Both the position numbers and the translations under genes were made by a program. The notes beneath the pieces were generated by a model. The model made no database searches. It saw nothing but the letters and a program-made list of their open reading frames with translations, and was not told the DNA's origin. From positions 1 through 41,563 of the forward strand of contig DASXYU010000004.1 of NCBI GenBank assembly GCA_036502295.1: a stretch of DNA of 41,563 nucleotides, in the 5' to 3' direction. Origin of the DNA: DASXYU01 sp036502295 (lineage in GTDB: Bacteria; Actinomycetota; Actinomycetes; Mycobacteriales; Jatrophihabitantaceae). Position 1 is the stretch's first letter, and each line of letters opens with the position of its first letter. Below are positions 7,087 to 15,292 of the stretch, piece after piece.

Positions 7087-8964
7087 TTACTTGGTCTTGG
7101 CGCGGGAGCGCGTCCTTGCCCGCTCGTCGGCGTTGAGGACGACCTTGCGAATGCGCACGGTCTGCGGCGTCACCTCGACGCACTCGTCCTCGCGGCAGAA
7201 CTCCAACGCCTGCTCCAGCGAGAGCACCTTGTGCGGGATCAGCGGAGTGAGAATGTCACCGGAGGACTGACGCATGTTCGTCAGCTTCTTCTCCTTGGTC
7301 GGATTCACATCCATGTCGTCGGCCCGCGCGTTCTCACCGACGATCATGCCCTCATAGACGTCAGTGCCAGGGCCGACGAACATGACGCCGCGGTCCTGCA
7401 GGTTCGCCAGCGCGAAGCCGGTGGTCGGGCCGGTGCGGTCCGCGACCAGCGAGCCACTAGGACGGGTGCGGATCTCGCCCGCCCACGGCTCGTAGCCCTC
7501 GTGGATGTGATGCAGCAGCCCGGTACCGCGGGTCTCGGTGAGGAACTCTGTGCGGAAGCCGATGAGGCCACGCGCAGGTACCAGGTACTCCATGCGGATC
7601 CAGCCGGTGCCATGGTCGACCATCTGCTCCAGCCGGCCCTTGCGCAGCGCCATCAGCTGGATGATGACGCCCTGGTACTCGGCCGGGGTGTCGATCGTCA
7701 TTCGCTCCATCGGCTCGTGCAGCTTGCCGTTGATCTCGCGGGTAACCACCTGCGGCTTGCCGACGGTGATCTCGAAGCCCTCGCGGCGCATCACCTCGAC
7801 GAGAATCGCCAGCTGCAGTTCACCGCGTCCTTGCACCTCCCAGGTGTCAGGGCGTTCGGTGTTCTTCAGCCGGATCGAGACGTTGCCGATGAGTTCGGCC
7901 TCAAGACGGTTCAGCACCTGCCGGGCGGTGAGCTTCGAACCGCCGGACTTGCCCGCCAGTGGCGAGGTGTTGATGCCGATCGTCATCGAGATCGATGGTT
8001 CGTCGATGGTGATGAGCGGCAACGGACGAGGATCGTCGGTCGAGGTGAGCGTCTCACCGATGGTGATGTCCTCGATGCCGGCAACCGCGATGATGTCGCC
8101 CGGTCCGGCACTCTCGGCAGACACACGCTCCAACGCATGAGTGATGAGCAGCTCGGTGATCTTGACCCGCTCGGTGGTGCCGTCCTGCTTGAACCAGGTG
8201 ACCTGCTCGCCCTTCTTGATGGTGCCGTTGTGCACCCGGCAGAGCGCGAGGCGCCCCAGGTAGGGCGAGGAGTCGATGTTGGTGACGTGCGCCTGCAGCG
8301 GCACCTCGTCGTCGTACTCCGGCGCAGGGATTGCGGTGAGCAGCGTCTGGAAGAGCGGCTCGAGGTTCTCCGAGTCGGGCAGTGTGCCGTTCTCGGGACG
8401 GTTCAGAGAGGCACGTCCGGCCTTGCCGCTCGCGTAGACGATCGGGAACTCGATCTGATGCTCGTCGGCCTCGAGATCGAGGAAAAGCTCGTATGCCTCA
8501 TCGACGACCTCGGCGATGCGCGCGTCAGGACGGTCCACCTTGTTGATGCAGAGGATGACGGGCAGGTGCGCCTCGAGCGCCTTGCGCAACACGAAACGAG
8601 TCTGCGGCAGCGGGCCTTCGGAGGCGTCGATCAGCAGGACGACGCCGTCCACCATCGACAGACCGCGCTCCACCTCGCCGCCGAAGTCGGCGTGGCCGGG
8701 AGTGTCGATGATGTTGATCGTCACCTGCTCGCCGCCCTCCGACTTGTAGTCCACGGCGGTGTTCTTCGCGAGGATGGTGATGCCTTTTTCGCGCTCGAGG
8801 TCGTTGGAATCCATGACCCGCTCGGCAACGTCACCGGTGTCGGCCTGGTGAGCCGTGAAGGAGCCCGTCTGCCAGAGCATGGCGTCGACAAGCGTCGTCT
8901 TGCCGTGATCGACGTGAGCCACGATGGCCACATTGCGCAGGTCGTCGCGCTTCTTGAGTGCCAC
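7087..8964 (-). CDS. typA: Ribosome-associated GTPase TypA/BipA
   Basis: A 625-residue translational GTPase of normal family length. G motifs are visible: AHVDHGKTT (16-24), the switch I region with REKGITI, DTPGHAD (87-93) and NKVD (141-144). The beta-barrel domain and the EF-G-like C-terminal domains follow, with GRGELQLAILVE and the BipA-specific GLIGFRTEFLTETRGTG stretch. A basic tail (ERARTRSRAKTK) ends the protein. TypA acts on the 70S ribosome under stress and in 50S assembly. It is transcribed alone, and its stop lies 6 bp from palindromic repeat unit 3, which may serve as its terminator. Confidence 0.97.
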   Translation of the reverse strand: MALKKRDDLRNVAIVAHVDHGKTTLVDAMLWQTGSFTAHQADTGDVAERVMDSNDLEREKGITILAKNTAVDYKSEGGEQVTINIIDTPGHADFGGEVERGLSMVDGVVLLIDASEGPLPQTRFVLRKALEAHLPVILCINKVDRPDARIAEVVDEAYELFLDLEADEHQIEFPIVYASGKAGRASLNRPENGTLPDSENLEPLFQTLLTAIPAPEYDDEVPLQAHVTNIDSSPYLGRLALCRVHNGTIKKGEQVTWFKQDGTTERVKITELLITHALERVSAESAGPGDIIAVAGIEDITIGETLTSTDDPRPLPLITIDEPSISMTIGINTSPLAGKSGGSKLTARQVLNRLEAELIGNVSIRLKNTERPDTWEVQGRGELQLAILVEVMRREGFEITVGKPQVVTREINGKLHEPMERMTIDTPAEYQGVIIQLMALRKGRLEQMVDHGTGWIRMEYLVPARGLIGFRTEFLTETRGTGLLHHIHEGYEPWAGEIRTRPSGSLVADRTGPTTGFALANLQDRGVMFVGPGTDVYEGMIVGENARADDMDVNPTKEKKLTNMRQSSGDILTPLIPHKVLSLEQALEFCREDECVEVTPQTVRIRKVVLNADERARTRSRAKTK

Positions 8965-9050
8965 GCGGCAACCCTTTCCCGTTATGTGTCAGATGCCGCG
9001 AAGTCTACGGGGGGACGAGGGCCGCTCCGACCACGAGCGACGCGGCCCCG

Positions 9051-9096
9051 TTGACACCGTCGCGACCGCGTGCCAATCTACAACCATATGGTTGTA
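9051..9096 (+). promoter_or_regulatory. Promoter and palindromic operator over the arsR-type start codon
   Basis: A perfect 18-bp palindrome TACAACCATATGGTTGTA (9079-9096) contains the ATG at 9088-9090 at its centre. A TTGACA -35 box lies at 9051-9056 and, 17 bp on, CAATCT at 9074-9079 can serve as -10. This places the transcription start at or next to the ATG, so the mRNA is probably leaderless. The repressor would then bind across its own start point. ArsR-family autorepression by such palindromes is well known; its use here is inferred. Confidence 0.75.
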
Positions 9097-9426
9097 CGAA
9101 ATGAACTGAGCGATGTCGAGGTCGACCGGATCTTCCGGGCCTTGGCGGATACGACGCGGCGCGACATAGTCCGGCGCACCCTTGCCGACGAGGCATCGGT
9201 CTCCGAACTCGCCGCTGCCTACGACATGTCATTCGCTGCGGTGCAGAAGCACGTAGCGGTGCTCGAGGGAGCTGGCCTGGTGATGAAGCGCCCACACGGC
9301 AGGGAGCGGATCGTCCGCGGCAATCCCGACATGATCCGGCGCGCCCAGGCGCTGCTGGATTCCTACGAACAGATCTGGCAGGCACGCATCGAGCGACTCG
9401 ACGCGCTGCTCGCCGAAGACACCTGA
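9088..9426 (+). CDS. ArsR-family winged-helix repressor
   Basis: 112 residues from ATG 9088 (MVVRNELSDVEVDRIF); a GTG at 9070 is possible but lies inside the promoter. The ArsR signature is visible: RIFRALADTTRRDIVRRTL, then the recognition helix region VSELAAAYDMSFAAVQKHVAVLEGAGLV and the wing (RPHGRERIVRG). No cysteine metal-site motif is present, which fits the SdpR-like subgroup that pairs with SRPBCC proteins rather than a metal sensor. It leads an apparent operon with a tandem SRPBCC protein (24 bp on) and an aldehyde dehydrogenase. Confidence 0.92.
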   Translation: MVVRNELSDVEVDRIFRALADTTRRDIVRRTLADEASVSELAAAYDMSFAAVQKHVAVLEGAGLVMKRPHGRERIVRGNPDMIRRAQALLDSYEQIWQARIERLDALLAEDT

Positions 9427-9450
9427 ATCAACCATCAGTAAGGAACCCCC

Positions 9451-10425
9451 ATGCCCATCACCTCCGTCACGAAGGACCCCGAGGCGCTCACGATGACCGT
9501 GGTCGCCGACTTCACCGCACCGCTGCGCCGGTTGTGGGACGCCTATCTCGATCCGCGTCTGCTGGAACGGTTCTGGGGACCACCGACCTACCCGGCGGTC
9601 TTCACCCGGCACGACGGCTGCGTCGGCGGGCGCAGCGAGTATGCGATGACCGGCCCCGAGGGCGACGTCTCCCGCGGCTACTGGGAGTGGATCGCCGTCG
9701 ACGAGCTCAAGGGTTTCGAGGTGCGCGACGGCTTCGCGAATCCCGACGGCACCGCGAACGCCGAGATGCCCTGGATGCGCATGCTCTTCGCCTTCGAAAC
9801 GACGCCGACCGGTACACGGGTCTCGACGACCACGTACTTCAACTCCACCGAGCAGCTGGTGCAGCTGCTTGCCATGGGCATGGAAGAAGGAATGACCGCA
9901 GCGATGGGGCAGATGGACGCCGTCATCGCCGACCTCGCCGCCTTCGCCGCGGGCAACGGCACGACGACGCAGATCCTCAGCGACACGCAGGTGCGCATCA
10001 GCCGCGTCATCCGCGGCGGACTCGACGCGGTCTGGCACGCCCACCACGAGCCCACGCTGCTGCAGCAATGGCTGCTCGGACCGGACGGGTGGACGATGCC
10101 GGTCTGCGAGGTGGCGACCGAGGTCGGCCAGACCTACCGCTACGAATGGGCGCAGGTCGACGGCGAGGGACGATTCGGCTTCACCGGCGAACTGCTGGAA
10201 TCCATTCCGCCGCACCGAGCCGTCACTACCGAGGCGATGATCGGCATGGACGGCCCGCCCGGGATCAACGAGCTCACCCTCACCTCCGTCGAGGACGGCA
10301 CCCTGCTCTCCATCCTTATCACCTACCCCAACGCCGAGGTCCGAGACACCGTCCTCGCTACCGGCATGACCGACGGTATGGAGATCTCCTACGCGCGCCT
10401 GGAGTCATTACTGTTATTGGCATGA
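9451..10425 (+). CDS. Tandem SRPBCC (AHSA1-like) domain protein
   Basis: 324 residues made of two AHSA1/SRPBCC hydrophobic-pocket domains in a row, about 8-160 and 168-322. Each starts with the same pattern: FTAPLRRLWDAYLDPRLLERFWGPP in the first, and VIRGGLDAVWHAHHEPTLLQQWLLGPDGW in the second. Each ends with an amphipathic helix after a GMxxGM motif (MGMEEGMTAAM; TGMTDGMEISY). Most relatives next to ArsR genes have one domain, so this looks like an in-gene duplication. An AAGGA ribosome site precedes ATG 9451. The ligand is unknown. The stop overlaps the next start (ATGA). Confidence 0.9.
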   Translation: MPITSVTKDPEALTMTVVADFTAPLRRLWDAYLDPRLLERFWGPPTYPAVFTRHDGCVGGRSEYAMTGPEGDVSRGYWEWIAVDELKGFEVRDGFANPDGTANAEMPWMRMLFAFETTPTGTRVSTTTYFNSTEQLVQLLAMGMEEGMTAAMGQMDAVIADLAAFAAGNGTTTQILSDTQVRISRVIRGGLDAVWHAHHEPTLLQQWLLGPDGWTMPVCEVATEVGQTYRYEWAQVDGEGRFGFTGELLESIPPHRAVTTEAMIGMDGPPGINELTLTSVEDGTLLSILITYPNAEVRDTVLATGMTDGMEISYARLESLLLLA

Positions 10426-11768
10426 CCGTGCAGCCTCTGCGCGACTTCTTCGCCACGGGGCGGACCCGCCCCTTCGCCTGGCGGGCCACCCAGCTTGAGG
10501 CGCTGCTGCGCCTCATCAGCGAGAACGAGGACACGCTCGTCGACGCCATCGTCGCCGACCTCGGACGGGAGCGGAGCGAGGCGTGGCTCGGCGACCTCGC
10601 CGCGGTGATCGCCGAAGCCCGTTATGCGCGCACGCACCTGCGGCGGTGGATGCGGCCAGAACGCGCGCACGTGCCGCTGATCCTGCAGCCGGGACGCGCC
10701 TTCACCCAGTTCGAACCGCTCGGCGTCGTCCTCGTCATCGCGCCCTGGAACTACCCCATCCATCTCGCGCTCGCACCGCTGGTCGGCGCGCTCGCGGGTG
10801 GCAACTGCGCCGTGCTGAAGCCATCGGAGCTGGCACCGAAGAGTTCGGCCGTCCTCGCCGAGCTGGTTCCGCGCTACCTCGACCCTCACGCAGTCGCCGT
10901 CGTCGAAGGCGACGCAGCCACCACTACCGCGCTCATCGCCGAGGGCTTCGACCACTGCTTCTTCACCGGCAGCCCTGCGGTCGGGCGCATCATCATGCGG
11001 GCGGCGGCCGAACACCTCACGCCCGTGACCCTCGAACTCGGCGGCAAGTCGCCCGCGATCGTCGCCGAGGACGCCGACCTCGACGCGGCGGCCGCCCGGA
11101 TCGCCTTCGGCAAGACCATGGCCTCGGGGCAGACCTGCGTCGCACCGGACTACGTGCTGGCGCACCGCGCGATCCGCGACGAGCTCGCAGCGAAGATCGT
11201 GACGGCACTCGGCAAATTCACCGACGGCGGCACGCTGCCGATCGTCAACCAGCGTCACTTGGACCGTCTCGGCGGACTCATCGCATCAGCCAACGGCAAG
11301 GTGATCACCGGCGGCGCCGGCGCCGAGGACGGAGAGCTTCGCCTGCGGCCGACGGTGATCCTCGATCCCGACGCCGACTCCCAGCTCATGCGCGAGGAAA
11401 TCTTCGGACCGGTGCTGCCGATCCTCACCGTCGACTCGGTCTATGCCGCGATCGAGTACGTGCGCCGCGGCGAGAAACCGCTCGCCGCATACCTCTTCAC
11501 CAAGAAGCGCGCCTACCGCAAGCGGGTTCTCGCTGAGGTGAGCAGCGGCGGCCTCGTCCACAACCAGGTGATGGAGCACCTCTTCGTCCCCGGCATCCCG
11601 TTCGGCGGGGTCGGCAACAGCGGCATGGGCGCCTATCACGGACGTATCGGCTTCGAGACCTTCAGCCACCGCAAGGCCGTGCTGAGCCGGCCGTCCTGGC
11701 CGGCGAGGCAGCTGTACTACCCGCCGATCAAGGACGCCGTCCTGAAGCTGACCCGTCGCCTGCTCTGA
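10422..11768 (+). CDS. Aldehyde dehydrogenase, class 3 / coniferyl-aldehyde type
   Basis: 448 residues starting at ATG 10422, overlapping the SRPBCC stop by 4 bp, so translation is probably coupled. The open frame extends back to 9534, but that part is out-of-frame reading of the SRPBCC gene. Motifs are APWNYPIHLAL (N110), K133 in VLKPSELAP, FTGSPAVG (181-188), E205 in TLELGGKSP and catalytic C239 in SGQTCVAPDY. The short length and the C-terminal hydrophobic segment fit the class 3 fatty/aryl aldehyde group. It oxidises an aldehyde to the acid with NAD(P); the substrate is unknown. Control by the ArsR protein is inferred from the operon. Confidence 0.9.
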   Translation: MTVQPLRDFFATGRTRPFAWRATQLEALLRLISENEDTLVDAIVADLGRERSEAWLGDLAAVIAEARYARTHLRRWMRPERAHVPLILQPGRAFTQFEPLGVVLVIAPWNYPIHLALAPLVGALAGGNCAVLKPSELAPKSSAVLAELVPRYLDPHAVAVVEGDAATTTALIAEGFDHCFFTGSPAVGRIIMRAAAEHLTPVTLELGGKSPAIVAEDADLDAAAARIAFGKTMASGQTCVAPDYVLAHRAIRDELAAKIVTALGKFTDGGTLPIVNQRHLDRLGGLIASANGKVITGGAGAEDGELRLRPTVILDPDADSQLMREEIFGPVLPILTVDSVYAAIEYVRRGEKPLAAYLFTKKRAYRKRVLAEVSSGGLVHNQVMEHLFVPGIPFGGVGNSGMGAYHGRIGFETFSHRKAVLSRPSWPARQLYYPPIKDAVLKLTRRLL

Positions 11769-11778
11769 GTCCCCGAGG

Positions 11779-12969
11779 TCAGTCTTCGACCGGCGGCCAG
11801 GGAGCGCCGGCGGCGAGCTTCATCTTCTGCTTGATGAACTGGGCAGGAGCCTTCACCGCGATGACACCGTGCTGCACACCCTCCGAGCCGGTGACCGCCA
11901 GGAATCGCCCGTCCTCGTCGAGGAGGAAGAGGATCTCGTCCTGGACCGCGACGTGGCCGCCGATCTGCAGCTTGATGCCGAGCTGATCGCTCCATACGTA
12001 GGCGACGGTCGGCGGCGGTGTCGGGGTGCCAGTGATGGTCGCCGAGACGGCGTCGGCGTGCTCGACTGCTGCCGTCCAGTGCTCGGCGCGGAGCGTCCTG
12101 CTCGATTCGGTGGCATCGGAGTCGGGCAGCGTCCAGCGCGCGACGTCACCGACCGCGTAGACATCCTCGGCGGCCCGCAGATACTCATCGCAGACGACGC
12201 CGTCGGTGATCTCCAGACCGGAGCCTTCGAGCCACTGCGTGTTCGGCGAAGCGCCGACTCCCACGAGGACGACCTCCGCCGGGACCACCGTGCCGTCGGC
12301 GAGGCGAACGCCCTCGACCTTCGTCTCCCCCAGGAGTCCCGCGACTCCGGCACCGAGGTGCAGCGTGACTCCGGCGGCACGGTGCAGCTCCGTCATCCGC
12401 TCGGCGAGGACGTCACCGAGACCGCGCTGCATGAGCACGGGCAGGACGTCGATGATCGCCACCTGCTTGCCCAGCGCATGCACCGACGAGGCGACCTCCG
12501 CGCCGATGAAGCCACCGCCGATGACGGCCACCGCCTCCGCGGCGTCGACGTCGCGCTTGAGTGCCAGCGCGTCCTCGATCGTCCGCAGCACGTGAACCCC
12601 GTCGAGTTCGGGCAGGCTGGGGATCCGACGGGGCGACGAGCCGGTGGCGATGACCAGGATGTCGTAGTCGACCGTCTCGCCGTCCTCGAGGACGATCGTC
12701 CTCGTGCTGACCTCCAGACTCCGTGCCGCGGTGCCGTCGCGGTACTCGACGTTCAGCGCCGCGAAGTCCGCTGCGCTGATCAGCCGCGTGCTCTCCGGTT
12801 CGGCCTTGCCGGTGAGCACCTCTTTCGAGAGCGGCGGCCGCGTGTAGGGCAGCCCTCGCTCGGCGCCGATGAGCGTGATCCGGGCTTCGCTACCGCGTAG
12901 CCGCAGGCCTTGGACCGTGCGCAGGCCGGCGAGCGATGCGCCGACCACGACGATGTGCTGAGTGGGCAA
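11779..12969 (-). CDS. FAD-dependent ferredoxin reductase (rubredoxin/putidaredoxin reductase type)
   Basis: 396 residues. The FAD-binding site (VVVGASLAGLRTVQGL, 7-22), the ATGSSPRR motif near 108, the NAD-binding site (AVIGGGFIGAEVASS) and the late DVYAVGDVARW motif are all present. These mark the pyridine nucleotide-disulfide family without redox cysteines, as in BphA4/putidaredoxin reductase. It converges with the aldehyde dehydrogenase (10 bp apart) and diverges from a small ferredoxin gene 78 bp away. The pair probably passes electrons from NAD(P)H to an oxygenase such as a cytochrome P450, none of which is in the window. Confidence 0.9.
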   Translation of the reverse strand: MPTQHIVVVGASLAGLRTVQGLRLRGSEARITLIGAERGLPYTRPPLSKEVLTGKAEPESTRLISAADFAALNVEYRDGTAARSLEVSTRTIVLEDGETVDYDILVIATGSSPRRIPSLPELDGVHVLRTIEDALALKRDVDAAEAVAVIGGGFIGAEVASSVHALGKQVAIIDVLPVLMQRGLGDVLAERMTELHRAAGVTLHLGAGVAGLLGETKVEGVRLADGTVVPAEVVLVGVGASPNTQWLEGSGLEITDGVVCDEYLRAAEDVYAVGDVARWTLPDSDATESSRTLRAEHWTAAVEHADAVSATITGTPTPPPTVAYVWSDQLGIKLQIGGHVAVQDEILFLLDEDGRFLAVTGSEGVQHGVIAVKAPAQFIKQKMKLAAGAPWPPVED

Positions 12970-13047
12970 GAACTACCTCCCGATCCGATGCGTCCGGCAG
13001 TACCGTAGTCCGGACCCAAGAGTCGCGGATCGCTGGGAAGGACACAC

Positions 13048-13239
13048 ATGAAGGTCTCGGTCGACTTCGATCGCTGTGAGAGCAATGCCCTCTGCATGCA
13101 GACGCTTCCGGAGGTCTTCGAGGTACGCGATGACGGCTACCTCTACCTCCTCGTTGAGGAGATCAAGCCGGAGTGGGCGGAACGGGCTCGCGAGGCCGTT
13201 GCGCTCTGCCCCAAACAGGCGATCAGTGTCGAGGAATAG
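13048..13239 (+). CDS. [3Fe-4S]-type ferredoxin
   Basis: 63 residues, the usual size for P450-partner ferredoxins. Cysteines follow the CX5C...CP pattern: C10, C16 and C54 (ALCPKQAI). The missing fourth ligand points to a [3Fe-4S] cluster. A GGAAGGA ribosome site lies just before ATG 13048. It diverges from the ferredoxin reductase gene, its likely electron donor. The final acceptor is not in the window. Confidence 0.92.
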   Translation: MKVSVDFDRCESNALCMQTLPEVFEVRDDGYLYLLVEEIKPEWAERAREAVALCPKQAISVEE

Positions 13240-13336
13240 CGGGCGAAATTCGTTCGAAGAAATACTTCCCAGGCGTGTCCCTAGCAGGTATTTTGTGGCG
13301 CATGACACAGTCGGGTCGCCCGGTGGAATCGGCGTG

Positions 13337-13471
13337 ATGTACGGACTCACGGCCTGGCTCGACCTATACATCATCACGCGCAAGGAACGCGCCATCGATG
13401 AAGAGGTCGAGCAGTTGCTCGATGCCGAGTGGGACCGGGCGCTCGAGGATTTGCTCAGTAGGAGCAGCTAA
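13337..13471 (+). CDS. Possible small protein, 44 residues
   Basis: An ATG at 13337 (MYGLTAWLDL) opens 44 codons ending in TAA at 13471. A GGTGGA lies 11 bp upstream of the ATG. Third codon positions are GC-rich, and the product has a hydrophobic start, a basic ITRKER and an acidic helical remainder (DEEVEQLLDAEWDRALEDLL). An alternative GTG at 13295 would add 14 residues. I recognise no family. A strong terminator follows 38 bp downstream. Confidence 0.4.
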   Translation: MYGLTAWLDLYIITRKERAIDEEVEQLLDAEWDRALEDLLSRSS

Positions 13472-13508
13472 GACCTGGACGCCCCGCATTGCGGGCTGGC
13501 CGGAAGCG

Positions 13509-13543
13509 GGGCGCTGTCGATTTCCGATCGATCGACAGCGCCC
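13509..13543. terminator. Bidirectional terminator
   Basis: A perfect 13-bp stem, GGGCGCTGTCGAT (13509-13521) against ATCGACAGCGCCC (13531-13543), with a 9-nt loop and then TGTCTT on the plus side. It lies between the plus-strand ferredoxin/small ORF and the end of the minus-strand sortase gene. Confidence 0.8.
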
Positions 13544-13564
13544 TGTCTTATTGAACCGCATGCC

Positions 13565-14395
13565 TCAGATCGGCACGCCGTAGACCACCACGTTGTCCTC
13601 ATAGCTGCCCTTCGCCGCATTGAACGGCCCACCGCAGGTGATCAGGACGATGCGCAGGTCCATATCCATCTTGAAAACGTCGTTGGGCAGCCCCTGGCCC
13701 TTCACGTAGACACGGCGGCCGACGAGCTTGAACCGGAAGCTCTTGCCGGCATACGAGAGCGTGACCGTGCTTCCCATCGGCGTGCTGTCGAGTTTGAAGA
13801 ACGATCCGTCGCCCCAGTCCTTGGAGTCGACGTGGCCGTCTATGACGATCGATCCGCGATTCCAGCCCGGTCGGGCGCCGCCGTCCCAGAGACCGACGTA
13901 CTTGGGGTCGGCCGGCACGTCCAGCGCGCCACCGGCCGTGCTCACCGAGATCACCGGCGCGGTGATGCCCTGCGAGTCGAGGCTGATCTGCATGATCGCC
14001 GGCGGCATGACCGGGCGCGGCGGTGGCGTGCTCTTCTTGGGCTTCGAGTGTTTCGCTGACACCTTCGGCGACGGCGATGCGGACGCCGAGGCCCGGATGC
14101 TCTCGCTGGGTGTTGACAGGGACGACGGAGAGTCCTGGATCGCAACCGTTGACGGTGACTGCGATCCGCTGGAGGAGGAGACGCCTGGGACGTAGCCCGC
14201 GTCGGCCGGGGTGTAGTAGCCGCGGTGCTGGTAGCGGTTGATCGCAAAGAGGATCGCTGCAATGCCGACGAGGATGACGACAACGGCAATCACGCGGCTG
14301 CGGAGCGTTCGGTGCCGCGTTTCGCGGACCCCGATCGGTCCCGCCCCAGCTGTCTCGAACTCGGCCTCGTTGCCGACCTCGGTCTTATCGCTCAT
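13565..14395 (-). CDS. Class F-like sortase
   Basis: 276 residues. One membrane helix (about 35-52) follows a cytoplasmic N terminus, then a Ser/Pro/Lys-rich stalk (72-128) and the sortase beta-barrel (133-276). H188 in GHVDS and C254 in VLITCGG are the catalytic pair. The usual downstream arginine is not obvious: the end reads GSYEDNVVVYG with Glu where relatives often have Arg. The enzyme would link a sorting-signal protein to the wall or to another protein. The gene just upstream encodes a secreted protein with a C-terminal membrane anchor, the probable substrate. Confidence 0.87.
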   Translation of the reverse strand: MSDKTEVGNEAEFETAGAGPIGVRETRHRTLRSRVIAVVVILVGIAAILFAINRYQHRGYYTPADAGYVPGVSSSSGSQSPSTVAIQDSPSSLSTPSESIRASASASPSPKVSAKHSKPKKSTPPPRPVMPPAIMQISLDSQGITAPVISVSTAGGALDVPADPKYVGLWDGGARPGWNRGSIVIDGHVDSKDWGDGSFFKLDSTPMGSTVTLSYAGKSFRFKLVGRRVYVKGQGLPNDVFKMDMDLRIVLITCGGPFNAAKGSYEDNVVVYGVPI

Positions 14396-14439
14396 AGTCC
14401 GATCACAGTACGTCGCCCAGAATTCAGCTTCGGATGCAG

Positions 14440-14487
14440 CAGAGCCGCGACCGGCAACTGGTTCTCACCAGGCCGGTCGCGGCTCTG
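14440..14487 (-). terminator. Long hairpin between surface-protein and sortase genes
   Basis: A 16-bp perfect stem, CAGAGCCGCGACCGGC (14440-14455) against GCCGGTCGCGGCTCTG (14472-14487). The loop itself folds further (CTGGT-TCTC-ACCAG). It lies between the stop of the surface-protein gene (14519) and the sortase start (14395). Most transcripts of the abundant surface protein probably end here, leaving less for the sortase. Confidence 0.8.
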
Positions 14488-14518
14488 TTACCGCATGTGG
14501 TGCCCAGCCGCGTGATGC

Positions 14519-15133
14519 CTAGCGGCGAGCGAAGCGCACGGCACCGCCAGCGATCGCCAGCGCGCCGAGCGCACCGAGGACGACGACCTCGATAGGCAGG
14601 CCATTACGGTCCGCATTGCCACCGGTACCTGCAGCGACGCCGGTCGGATCCGCGGTGGCAGCACCGGCGGCAGCCGACGTGCTTGCGGCGACGGCCGGGG
14701 CGGAGGAGCTGTCCGAAGCGGCCGGGGCGCTTGAGGTCGCAGCGGCGGCGAAGGTGAACTTCGCCGCGGGCGGCGTCACGAGCTGGTCGACCGTTCCGCC
14801 GCCGACGTAGCAGGTGGTCGTGCAGGTGCCGTTGCCGATCTTGCCGGTCTTCACCTTGATCTTGAGGACCGCGGTGCCGGAGGCGTCGGCGTTGCCGATG
14901 ACGTAGCTACCGAGGTCACAGCCGTCCTGGCTGGTGTTGCTGGAGCACTCGATGACGACAGCCTGCGCGTTGGCCGGCAGATTCTTGAGAGTCGCGGTGA
15001 TGGTGTCGCCGCTCGCAACGCCGCTCGAAGGACTGAGCGAGATCGACGGGTCGGCAGCGTGAGCGCCCTGAACACCGAGGAAAAGTGCGACGGCAGCCAT
15101 GGGCACCACTGCCAATACCTTGAACTTCTTCAC
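14519..15133 (-). CDS. Secreted neocarzinostatin-like domain protein with C-terminal wall anchor
   Basis: 204 residues from GTG 15133. A signal peptide (KKFKVLAVV... to GAHA) leads to a domain starting DPSISLSPSSGVASGDTI. That start and the cysteines in VIECSS/DGCDLG and GTCTTTCYVGG resemble the neocarzinostatin-type immunoglobulin fold found in many actinobacterial secreted proteins. An Ala/Ser-rich linker follows, then NGLPIEVVV, a hydrophobic helix and the tail RFARR. That tail is built like a sortase sorting signal, but LPIEV stands where LPxTG is expected. The sortase gene lies directly downstream. Fold assignment is by pattern only; function unknown. Confidence 0.75.
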   Translation of the reverse strand: MKKFKVLAVVPMAAVALFLGVQGAHAADPSISLSPSSGVASGDTITATLKNLPANAQAVVIECSSNTSQDGCDLGSYVIGNADASGTAVLKIKVKTGKIGNGTCTTTCYVGGGTVDQLVTPPAAKFTFAAAATSSAPAASDSSSAPAVAASTSAAAGAATADPTGVAAGTGGNADRNGLPIEVVVLGALGALAIAGGAVRFARR

Positions 15134-15292
15134 CGTGGAAAACCCTTCGTTGGGGACCAATGCGCGCGAGACGTTATCGTGCTTGCTATGGATTGTGAAG
15201 GGGAACACACCTAGAAGTAAATGGTCTTCACGGGAAAACCAGAATTACCGTGTCGCGGACCGGTCGGAAGCGCGCAAATCAGGGCTGCGAAA

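Noticed and set aside
7231..9054. 607-codon plus-strand open frame
   Set aside because: It is antisense to typA, which is certain; the product is low-complexity Arg/Asp/Val-rich sequence.
9534..10421. N-terminal extension of the aldehyde dehydrogenase frame
   Set aside because: This part is an out-of-frame reading of the SRPBCC gene; the family start fits ATG 10422.
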